Position numbers and translations under genes: made by a program. Below are positions 37,032-46,619 of a stretch of DNA of 64,000 nt, one piece after another. The notes beneath the pieces were generated by a model. The model was not told where the DNA came from. It ran no database searches and saw nothing but the letters and a program-made list of their open reading frames with translations. Where the stretch lies: NCBI RefSeq assembly GCF_000237925.1, contig NC_031502.1:7607443-7671442 (forward strand), given 5' to 3'. This stretch comes from Schistosoma mansoni (Eukaryota; Platyhelminthes; Trematoda; Strigeidida; Schistosomatidae). Each line of letters opens with the position of its first letter. The first letter of the stretch is position 1.

Positions 37032-38690
37032 GTAAGTTCTGTGCCATTATCATCATATATTGGATTAGTGTAAGTTATTCCATTAATTACGAGGATAATG
37101 AGAATGATTGAATATTGAAAATATTGTTCAAAAGGACAATGAAAAGTTGTGCATGAAAGAATGCTTAAAAATCATGATAAGAAAATGAATGCATCTGAGT
37201 TAATATGGTTTTAAAGCACACACAACGTATCGAACCATGTATCGTGTTTATTAAATCAGTCCAACGGTCTATGACTTAATGAATTGATCTTATATTTTCA
37301 TTTGGCCATACCTGTCAGTGGTTTATCATCGTACATCCTGACAAGGATGTATACTCTATCCGTCGTGTAATAATAGTATTGGGTAGAGATAGGAAATTAA
37401 CAATCAGTGAGCATCAACAAATGCATTTCAAATATTAATACGCTAAACATCGTATTAAGTTTATAGATCCATTTTACGATCACGGTCACTACTGAATTAT
37501 ATTGTAATTTGTAGACGATCTTTTAAACTGCTTGGTTCAGTAATCTTTAGAATAACTTTCAGTGGTTTGATCGAAGTTTGTACAATTTTTCATATAGTGC
37601 TTTATTTGCCGATGCTGGGACTAAGTGGAAAACGAAAGGTGGTCTGTTTATAATTTAGTGTCTTGTGGAATGAAAGGAAACTGTATTTGATTAGTATGCA
37701 TCGTTTTATCACGAGTTCATTTTACTCGAATAGTCATCACTTATCTACTATATTATTGCCATCATTCAGTTAGCTAACGATATACACACTATTCTTGACG
37801 GTTATTCATGACATCTGAACATTGTAGATACATGTTCCTGTGAAGTTTTGCAACCGTACTTTACACTTCGATTGTAAAAAGTACGTATTATCATATATTA
37901 CATTGATTCCCAACTGATTGAGTAAATAGTTAAACAGTTTTCTTGTCACTGTAGTTTACTAAAACACTATCTCTTCATCATTTTCGGAATTTGACAAAAG
38001 TGCACACATATACATGTTGGTTTATGTCGATTTTCAATTAAACCAACACGTATAACACATCAGTGAGTCAGTGAATCGAAATATAATGGTTTACATTTAT
38101 TGACTTTATTCAAATCTCAATATAGCACACATTTCCTCACCTAATATTGTATGCTAGATTATCCAAATGAACTCAATGATTCTGGTGTCTACTTCAATTT
38201 TGTTTAAAAGGAAAATAATCTCAACTGTTTTTGTGTTATTGTTTACCTTATACTTAATCTTTACGTGGGGTTTCATAGTCGTCCAGTAATCGACCAGACA
38301 TCATTTAGGGAATGGCCTTTCATAAAAGTCACCATAAGATACTATGAATGTTGATTATACCATTTGCGGTAATATGTGTAATGTGTATTCATCATTACTT
38401 TTTTAATCTAGTGATTTTTGTATTGAATTCGAGAAAAAAATTTGTGAATAGACTGGAAATTAGTAACAAACCGAATGCGATTTAAATGTTTTCATTTAAA
38501 AATATATATCCGTTGTCTGTATACAATTTTTTCTTGCAAATAATTTATTCCGTTGATATGTTCACAGTTAATGAAGGCTTCACTTTTTTACATTCGAACT
38601 CATCTATCATGGTTAATTAAGAGATTGAAGGCACTTACTACGCAGTCCTGAATGTAAATTGTTATTCACTTTAGTACTCATAACCGAAGT
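37032..38690. other. Intron sequence, nothing assigned
   Basis: AT-rich intron after repeat 12. Nothing recognised. Confidence 0.4.
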
Positions 38691-39140
38691 AGCTGTTCTG
38701 TGCTGCAACTTGTACTGTTCTACTGTACGACTGTGAAACTTTATGGCCATTTTATAACAGGGTATTTATAGGTTACTAGTATTTGATTATAGATGACGGT
38801 ATAATATCATTCCATGAAGTTATTGACTTCTGGATCACTCTGTGTTGATAAGTAGGCCACATGGCTGAGGATCGGTTGCAATTGCACAAATATATTCACT
38901 TTTTGTATCTCACTAAAGCTTGAGTTTAGAAACTACCTTACACGTTTATGCTACCATTTCATTCTTCTTGAATCTTATTATCTTATGTCTAATGTATTCT
39001 ACTATTATTGATACTACTTCTCTATCTACTACTCTGGGATTCGCCATGATATTTTCATCTTGTTTTATCTATATTGTATTGTGTGACAACTTGAACCGAT
39101 ACATGTATATAATATGTTCCATGTTATTGACTGCCTCTGC
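38690..39140 (+). mobile_element. RTE-B 3' relic
   Basis: Worn parallel of 47600-48260: TGTTCTACTGTACGACTGTG with AAACTTTATGGCCATT and TAGGTTACTAGTATTTGAT match the coding region, ACATGGCTGAGGATCGGTTG the C-terminal codons, and ACAACTTGAACCGATACATG the 3' untranslated region. An open frame at 38920-39222 that looks membrane-like is only this relic. Confidence 0.7.
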
Positions 39141-39324
39141 TCATAAATCGCTTATACTCAATTCCTTCTTTGAACAAGAACATATTACCTGTGTTGACAG
39201 AACTATTTTGATGTTAGTTTAAAGGTAGTAATAAATTATGAGTCTGTTGATTTGTTTTTATCACTATTGGCTTATTTAAAAAAGTAATTTTTTTGTTGGA
39301 TTTCTTTACAATGATTTAACATAG

Positions 39325-39522
39325 TCTGGCCTATCTCCGTTACATGTGGCAGCATTTATTGGTGGTCCAGAAATTGTTCAGTTATTAATACAACATGGTG
39401 CGAATGTGAATCAAGCTACAATGCGTTGTGAAACAGCATTACATTTAGCTGTACGTAATCGACAAGTTAGTGTTGCTGAAACACTTATCTATCATGGTGC
39501 ATCGGTAAATGCTAAAGCTAGA
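39325..39522 (+). CDS. ANK: Ankyrin exon, repeats 13-14 (last ankyrin exon seen)
   Basis: Sixty-six codons, phase 0, acceptor AACATAG and donor GTAAGT. SGLSPLHVAAFIGGPEIVQL and CETALHLAVRNRQVSVAETL, ending GASVNAKAR, match repeats 13 and 14 (SGLTPLHVASFMG; ETPLHLAARA...VNAKA). In known ankyrins repeat 15 (QTPLH) follows directly. I find neither repeat 15 nor any later ankyrin repeat, ZU5, UPA or death domain in the rest of the window. The next recognisable exon, 4.3 kb on in contiguous sequence, encodes a different fold but begins in the same phase. Confidence 0.97.
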
Positions 39523-41159
39523 GTAAGTCACACCAACACATTTATTAGGTTTGGTTATCTTTATTATAATATTACTGGTTATTTTATTTTCGATGCTTGG
39601 TGGTTGGCGATATTCAGCAAAAAAGTGTGAAATAAGGTTTTGTGTTTTTTGGTACGCTTGGGAAAGATATGTCTATAATGTTGAATGGACTGTTTTACCT
39701 CATGAATTCAAACCCGTGTCACCCAACTTCATAATCTGAGACGTTAGCATTCAGTTACGACTGACTTCTTGTAGAACTGTGATATTTAGCATTGATTAAT
39801 ACTTATGGTAATCAATATCATTTTTACCTGGTCTTTTAGTGCTACTGGAATCCCGTTGACCAAGTTATCATGTAGTTGCTAGTCTAAATAACTCGATATG
39901 ACGTGCACCATGTTGGGATGTTAGTTGGTTTAGGGTAGTCGAAAGAAACCGCGGATGTGGTCTGATTAGTGTCTTTATCTGCAAGTTTGACATGTAGCGA
40001 AGTAACGTTTTTCAAAGTTTTCACTTTTACTGCTTCTATACTGTAAACTAATGCATTGGCAATAACTATTTTCGATGACCTCTTTGGTTGTTACGTTAGG
40101 AACGTTGTCATTAAGCATTATTAATAAAAGTATATACGTTTAATCATCTGAGTAATTCATGAAAATTACTGAATAGCGTTTTCTAAAACTTATTGGATGT
40201 TTTTCGCTAATTATTTAAGCGTGTGTTTTGCGTATATCTATGGTTTATGATAGGGCTGTCAACGGGACACTCTTTGTTTTTCCTTTCAAGCTGAGATACG
40301 TGAAGAACTCATCAATGTTATATTAAATTTTTATTTGTTTCCTAAAAAATAAACTCATGATATCAACAATGCCAAGGTTGGACATGATAGTCTTAAACAA
40401 ATTGAACATTGGATAAAAAGTTGATAATAAATATATTTTTTGTTATATCCCAATGAGTAGAGAAATTGTATTTCTTACGTTTCGTGACTCGATGTAAGCC
40501 ATTTTGTCAGAGTAAATAAATAACTGAATTTAATTAACAAAGGTTTAAGTAGTCCTTTCTTCTCTTTACTTTCATTTTTTAAGCATGATCTGCCATCTTC
40601 CTCAGTAAATACTTTTGGTTAAGTATGTGGTTGGTCTCACCGTATGCCCATAGATTTCTACCGCTGTACTTCACTCTCTTGAAATGAATAAGTTCTTGTC
40701 TCTCATTGATCGACAGTCTGTTGTTAATTATCTCACACTTTAAAATCTTGCAAACTTCTGGCAGTTGTTATCTTATCAGTTACTAATGATCCACTTCATT
40801 CATATATTTCTCTTTGTATATCTTCTAGTAGAAAGAGACGTCAATACATTAGAATCCATGCACGCAAACAAAGGTATAAAAGCCATACAATACCTTATCT
40901 AGCAAATATACTGTAACGAACAGTTAGTTAAAGTTGATCTAGTCAATAACTTGTATTCTTAAAAATATTTCTAACTGCAAGTTGTATAGATTCAAATCTT
41001 CCTAAAATAAAACATTTCATTTAATCCCAGGTAGTTTATTAACTTAATTTATGTGTATATGTGTGCAGTTATCTTATTTTTTTCCGTTTAGTAAAAGAAA
41101 CTTGTTGAAATACTTTGTTCTGAGAATTCTATATTGTAATAAGTGAATATTGAAGACGT

Positions 41160-41311
41160 GAGTCAATTGAAGCTAGACCACCAGGGAAAACCTGGAAGCA
41201 CTGGACGACCGTTTCGTCCTATTGTGGGACCCCTCAGCAGTGCGCATCCACGACCTTGCCTCGCAAGATTCGAATCCAGGTTTTCCCTGGTGGTCTAGCT
41301 TCAATTGACTC
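41160..41311 (-). ncRNA. Hammerhead repeat enclosed by perfect 37-bp inverted repeats
   Basis: 41160-41196 and 41275-41311 are exact reverse complements (37 of 37). Between them, on the minus strand, are a B box-like GATTCGAATC, then CGCACTGCTGAGGGGTCCCA and CAATAGGACGAAACGGTCG, a hammerhead with stem II intact, GAAA kept and the CTGATGA box changed to CTGAGGG. It ends with CCAGTGCT before the right arm. Related tails occur at 36.75 kb and 46.55 kb. The core change suggests weak or no self-cleavage. Confidence 0.75.
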
Positions 41312-42064
41312 ACTCTTCCAACTATGAAAATACTAAATCTCTACAAAACCCCTTCTGATAATATAATATTGAATTTAGCTAATATTAATAATAATACTTT
41401 TAATCTTGATCTCATTATGACATAAATAAATTCGAGTAATCTCTACAAATATATCCTATCCTAATTAGAGTAACTATCCTAATCCTTAAATTTCTTCTGT
41501 TCATGTTGTGGTATTAAATTAATTATAATTTGTGTCATAACCCTCTGTCAATCAGTTCCATTTATTTCAATCATGTAAATCTAGACACTGTGGGTCGGGA
41601 AATTGATTGTTGTTGGTGGTTTTATTTTTTAGGTAAACACAAAAGAACTATATACAATCCAATAGGTTTTCTGACTAGTAATATTATTTAGCACCACCCA
41701 AACACACCATATGCACACTGTGACCTCCGTTGCTTGACCAGTTATTTTTTGTTAAGGTCCATTTCCTTATCTTTATTACTGTTTCTCATTGTTTTTTCAA
41801 CCTAAAAAGAGTCATTAGGTTTCATTAATGTAATCTTATTTCGTTATTCAGGTCACCACATACCATAACCTAAGAATAACGGAATAAACTTCACTTTTAC
41901 AGTACTATCATTTTCTAAATTTCAGTCTTTTAATTATTATGATATTTCTATAATATATATCATGGACTGATGTTAGTTAGAAATGTAAATCATTGAATGG
42001 TGATTAAGTGGTCTCAAGTTTTAACCCTAGCTTAGAGACCTGAAGGGTTGGGTATATTGTTTGC

Positions 42065-42130
42065 TTTGTCTGAAAAATCTCACTCTGAAACTAAGCAGCC
42101 GTTCAGTACATATTGGGTTCCAGAGCTTGT
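42065..42130 (+). repeat. Very worn hammerhead repeat (tentative)
   Basis: CTGAAAAATCTCACTCTGAA followed by CAGCCGTTCAGTACATATTG can be aligned with the CTGA, stem II, GAAA and CCAGTGCTTCC parts of the other copies, but little is conserved. Confidence 0.3.
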
Positions 42131-42419
42131 TTAAGATCAGTTCGCGACTTAGACCATGAAAAAAGTAATCTATTGAATGATATTTGTAAATGTTCTAATG
42201 CAATTTGACAACGTATCTCTTCTTTGTGGAATATTACCGTCTAATACTGTTATCGCTGTAGTTCGTTATAGCTAACATCTAGTGTTACCACTTTTTAAGA
42301 TCTGCATCTGGTTTATAAAGTGTAACACGTTAGCTGAGTTACTTTTTTCTACCTCTATTAATGACAACTCAAATGGCTTTCTTGAGTGGTATATCTTTAG
42401 AATTTAGTGTAGTAATGGT

Positions 42420-42475
42420 TTAATGTTTGAAGTAGTCAGCTTTCAATCACTGAGCTTCAGGTTCAAACATCAAAC
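42420..42475 (+). repeat. tRNA-like SINE relic
   Basis: CTTTCAATCACTGAGCTTCA with GGTTCAAACATC resembles 22228-22258. The second word is a degraded B box. Confidence 0.35.
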
Positions 42476-42864
42476 GATTTCAAGTTACTTTCATTTTTTT
42501 CCATTCATAATATAAATGGAATAAATGTTTACGTTAGGATATGTATCTATACGACTATTGTTAACTTCAAATTATGCAAATAAACGATTACAAATCCACA
42601 TGGTAAATTGTCCTTTCTTTTGGGTATTGTTATTATAAAAATCACTCGTAAGTTTTTTCTTCACTTCTACATTGTCATTATATATTCTTTTTCACGTGAG
42701 CTACAATGAAATAGTTATTCTCATTGTCAATACATTATCGACTATCTGCGCACGATCGCAACGCACCATGTATATATATCTATCAATAACCGTGAATTAA
42801 ACCCGAGTCATATGTAAATGAAAAAAAATTATACCTTTAATGTCCACAAAAATCTCCTTTAAAC

Positions 42865-43790
42865 GATTTCCCTTTCGTTTAGTTTACCTACTTGAGCATT
42901 AAAGTCACCAGCCACTATTACTACATCAGAGCGCCTAACTTTTCGGAGAAGGTCGGAAAGCTTTCTGTAAAACTCATCTTTTACATCATCTGAGCTGCAG
43001 TCAGTGGGAGAGTAGGCGGAGATGACGAAGAGGCAACGACAAGTGTCCCTATCTTTCCGAGTCCTTACTCTTCCGTTTAGTCGGACAGCGCACAGACGAC
43101 TGTCTACTGTGATTCAGTCCAAAGAGCTAGTTCTGCCCTTTGACTCAATACTATACCTACGCCAGCGAGGCCATGAGAAGCAACATCAGGGCCTCCAGGT
43201 ACACGAAGCGTGTATCGAGATGGTTCTTTATTATGACATGGTGAGGTCAAATGCATGACGCTACTCGGATCTTGTATGCGGAGATAGAGCACACATCGAC
43301 GGTGCGAGATTCTAAAGTCCTAGCTAAGATAGCCTGTTTTCGTATTTGGCACAATGTTCGGACGTTCAAGGTTCGTACACGTAGTTTAGGGCGTGGTTTC
43401 AGGAGACCAGGAATTATGATCCGTGTACTCGAATTGTTTGCATTAGCGGACCTTGGTGATAAAGGGTTAGTTGTAGAGATAAGAGAATTATTAGGAGGTG
43501 TAGGAAGGATTTGAATGTGACCACCTTAGTCTCATGTGCTGTTACGGGTATCAGGAATAGTATCACTTCCTGGCTGCCCACATCGTGGAAGGATATTTCT
43601 TGGGGGACCTGAAAAGGAAATCGAGTTAGAAGTGATCTTAATGACCTGAGAGCGTGACCTCAGTGCCCAAGGGACAACTGCTTGGTGTCGGTCACACACG
43701 ACCTTTCTGTGGGTAATTTTTGTGTTAGCTCCGTACTTGTTGGGATGTCTTATTATCATATTGACTAAAAAATCTTTAAATAATTTCATC
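42865..43790 (-). mobile_element. RTE-B 5' fragment, endonuclease part
   Basis: On the minus strand 43480-42865 encodes pieces of an APE-type endonuclease: QDPSSVMHLTSPCH, TLRVPGGPDVASHGLAGVGI and VLSQRAELAL parallel IQDSSEV, HVRLSGDPVASSSGLAGVGV and LSARAEAAL of the RTE-F endonuclease (13.8 kb). Later words correspond to CLFVVSAY and AGDLNAQVG. The stretch 43790-43520 may be the 5' leader with a possible short frame. Several breaks. It ends only about 40 bases before the acceptor of the next host exon. Confidence 0.75.
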
Positions 43791-43831
43791 ATTCAATAAA
43801 ATAACTTTTCTTTCTCATCTTTTAATTCAAG

Positions 43832-44144
43832 AGAGTTGAAGGAAAATTATCACGTAGTCTTGTACAATTATCTGAAGAACTTTATGGTCTACCTGGACAT
43901 TTTCTATTAGAACTAATTCAGAATGCTGATGATAATACTTACGGGATAAATGATACACCTACATTACAACTTCAATTATCCACTATTTCTACAATGAATA
44001 ATGAATGTAATAGTAATATTAATGGTCAAAAATTCTCTTTACTTGTTATGAATAATGAATCGGTTGGATTTACTGAACATGATATGTCTGCATTATGTGA
44101 TATTGGTCAAAGTACTAAAGTAACTCAACGTGATGCGAAAATAG
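43832..44144 (+). CDS. NO VEIN-type GHKL ATPase exon
   Basis: An open 104-codon exon, acceptor AATTCAAG, donor GTTGGT, phase 0 at the start and 1 at the end. It encodes LSRSLVQLSEELYGLPGHFL, LELIQNADDNTYG, LLVMNNESVGFTEHDMSALC and DIGQSTKV ... KIG. These match the start of the GHKL (Bergerat) ATP-binding fold in NO VEIN and related sacsin-like proteins: the ELIQNADDN box binds Mg-ATP, NNE.GF..D..ALCD.G.STK is the second family box, and KIG normally leads into KKGIGFKSVF. That next box is not here; it would lie in a following exon, perhaps in the 44359-44558 gap. NO VEIN proteins are best known from plants, and their role in animals is unclear. The phase fits the upstream ankyrin exon. Confidence 0.88.
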
Positions 44145-44358
44145 GTTGGTTTATTCTTGAATTTTCAGTCTGTACTTTTCTATATTTTAAAACAAAAAAA
44201 TGTTTGTGATTCTGATAGGAACCAAGTAATCCTAATGTATAATTATTGTTCAATAGAATAGTGTAAAGTAAAAATAACTTAAACGTAAGGTTTGAACTGT
44301 TCTTATTTCTTACCGTTCCATTACATATTATACGCCCCCAAATGCCCTGGTACGGCCG

Positions 44359-44558
44359 NNNNNNNNNNNNNNNNNNNNNNNNNNNNNNNNNNNNNNNNNN
44401 NNNNNNNNNNNNNNNNNNNNNNNNNNNNNNNNNNNNNNNNNNNNNNNNNNNNNNNNNNNNNNNNNNNNNNNNNNNNNNNNNNNNNNNNNNNNNNNNNNNN
44501 NNNNNNNNNNNNNNNNNNNNNNNNNNNNNNNNNNNNNNNNNNNNNNNNNNNNNNNNNN
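44359..44558. other. Assembly gap (200 N)
   Basis: Exactly 200 N, as for the other gaps, so the length may be a placeholder. The left edge ends in a GC-rich stretch (CCCTGGTACGGCCG) unlike its surroundings, suggesting a repeat at the gap. Confidence 0.98.
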
Positions 44559-45250
44559 ACTAACTGTGGGTAGTTTTGAGCGTTCATTAACAACTAGCAG
44601 AAAAATTGTTATTTATGATCGCTTTATTATTCCAAGATTCGGTAATTATCTGCATTGACTTTAAAAAAATGCTAATAACACTTGTAACAGTTGGAAATGT
44701 ATGTCTTTGAGTTTTCAAATGATTGAAATTAGTGAGGGCATGTGTTTCAGTCATCAAACTCAATTATGTTATGGTTTACACACATAAGTACATCGTTTTC
44801 CATTATTGTGTGATCTTGCCTATGTAAGAGCATGTCTACGTACACTCAGTTAACTCATTGATTTTAAAAGACTGTCCTCAGAAATTCAGTAAAAATCCAT
44901 GAAATATGTCAATAGAAAATTATCTTTATCATTTGTCTCAAGTACGCTTTTTGTTCACTGAACGTTGAGTGACACTTTTCTTGGGTTGCCGTAAACCTTA
45001 ACTTGAATGAAAAGAAATAGGATTTAAATCTGCCTGACCAAGTTGTTGTAAGTGGAGTTCATTAATCTTCTAATCACCTTTACACTTGATTTTAATCACA
45101 AGTGCTTTTTTAATTCCGAAAATAAATTTTATATTCTGTTAGAGGTTTGTAATTTTCTGTTGTAATATTTATGAGTGCACTTTATCAATCTCTATCGCTT
45201 ATGTTAATTCTAAGTGGTATGCATCGATATAACTTCATATCTTACTATTT
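44559..45250. other. No recognisable gene
   Basis: AT-rich; I looked for the continuation of the ATPase domain (GIGFKS-like) and did not see it. Confidence 0.4.
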
Positions 45251-45251
45251 G

Positions 45252-45605
45252 TTGATTTACTTATTTATTTATGTATTTATTTAAACACATAAACATAGGT
45301 ACTAGTAGGCACCAAATATATATGCACCGAACAAATCATTGAGTCTCTGTATCGGATGGGAAACTGCGCAGTTGCCTAAACCGAAGCAGGTGGTTTTCTT
45401 AGGGGGCTACTCCTCGATCTTTTTAACCTGAAGGTGTAATCCACAAGGCAGTGGATCAACGATAGGAAATGTGATCCCATGGTGGCTGGTGACCATTAAT
45501 AGGTTCACACGCTATTTGTACTCTGAGGATCGTGAAGCCTATGTGCACATTGATTTGGAATCGGGATTTCCCAACTCCCTTAAGGTGAATCCTCCGTATC
45601 TCATT
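45252..45605 (-). mobile_element. RTE-F with the whole coding part deleted
   Basis: 45252-45345 matches the RTE-F 3' tail (TATTTATTTAAACACATAAA, then GGCACCAAATATATATGCAC; compare 10845-10910). It is joined directly to 45346-45605, which matches the RTE-F 5' leader (CCTAAACCGAAGCAGGTGGT, GTAATCCACAAGGCAGTGG; compare 14320-14560). The 3.4 kb between them is absent. Both parts keep the orientation and order of a minus-strand element. Confidence 0.75.
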
Positions 45606-46177
45606 CTTCTCTAACTGTAAATTGTATCCAATAAAACTACTTTATACTTAACCAGTGATATAGAATATAAATTCATCTACTTCAGCATAAAACAAGAAAC
45701 ATTATCACTAAACTTTCTGTCTTATCTCTAGTACACTTTTTTCGTAAGTTTTCTGACCAGTTCTTTCATGTATAGAAAAAGGAGACATTTCAAGTTAACT
45801 CTACAATTTGCTTTTTTTTTTACTTCTTTTACAATCATTTATGAATTTCATATAAATCATAATGATAAATAAATAAGTAAAATACATACCCAACATAGAA
45901 AAATGGTTTAGTTACGACCACCAAAATTATTCACCCAAGTTATAAATCTTCTATATTATCATATCATATTTATTAACACGTTGAAACTAACCTATTCAAA
46001 GTCTAAAGTGTAGATAATAAAAGTACTGCCTTATCACCATTATTTGATAAAACTGATGATTTAGTTGTGGTAATAGAGTTTTTTCTTCCTTTACTTCTTG
46101 TCATTTCCTTTTCAATTCGTGTTATTTACGACTCAGTTTGTTTGTTTGTTTGTTTTACTTTTTTAATGATAATAAAC

Positions 46178-46377
46178 NNNNNNNNNNNNNNNNNNNNNNN
46201 NNNNNNNNNNNNNNNNNNNNNNNNNNNNNNNNNNNNNNNNNNNNNNNNNNNNNNNNNNNNNNNNNNNNNNNNNNNNNNNNNNNNNNNNNNNNNNNNNNNN
46301 NNNNNNNNNNNNNNNNNNNNNNNNNNNNNNNNNNNNNNNNNNNNNNNNNNNNNNNNNNNNNNNNNNNNNNNNNNNNN
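46178..46377. other. Assembly gap (200 N)
   Basis: Exactly 200 N between AT-rich flanks. Confidence 0.98.
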
Positions 46378-46521
46378 CATAAGACATTCTATATAAGTTG
46401 TTATGTCTTGAGAGGTAAACACATTTAAGAATTTCATGTAATAGATAATCCTGGATTCAAGCTGTCAGATAATCTCTCGACTTGTAATCATTAATTAATA
46501 ATATCAATTTTCATAGTTGAA

Positions 46522-46586
46522 AGCATGAGTCAATTGAAGCTAGACCACTAAGGAATACCTGGAAGCACTGGACGACCGTTTCTTCA
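46522..46586 (-). repeat. Hammerhead repeat, partial copy
   Basis: GAGTCAATTGAAGCTAGACC and CCTGGAAGCACTGGACGACC with GTTTC match the left part of 41160-41215, breaking off inside the hammerhead. RTE-A sequence begins about 40 bases further on. Confidence 0.75.
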
Positions 46587-46619
46587 TTTTATTTCATGAA
46601 CTGTTAGATATTTTAATCT

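Larger units (their letters stand above)
39523..42864. other. Long intron or gene boundary, no exon seen
   Basis: I searched this for the TPLH-type repeat pattern and found none. It holds the palindromic hammerhead copy at 41160-41311, a weak hammerhead relic and a SINE relic. If ankyrin ended here, a terminal exon with a stop would be expected just after 39522, but the splice donor there is strong. Confidence 0.45.

Noticed and set aside
38920-39222. 100-residue plus-strand frame that looks like a membrane protein
   Set aside because: The DNA is a worn RTE-B 3' region; the hydrophobic look comes from T-rich sequence.
39523-43831. Further ankyrin repeats hidden in this interval
   Set aside because: I looked for the TPLH..A pattern in all plus frames and found none.
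44292-44593. Open frames across the first gap
   Set aside because: Most of their length is N and carries no information.
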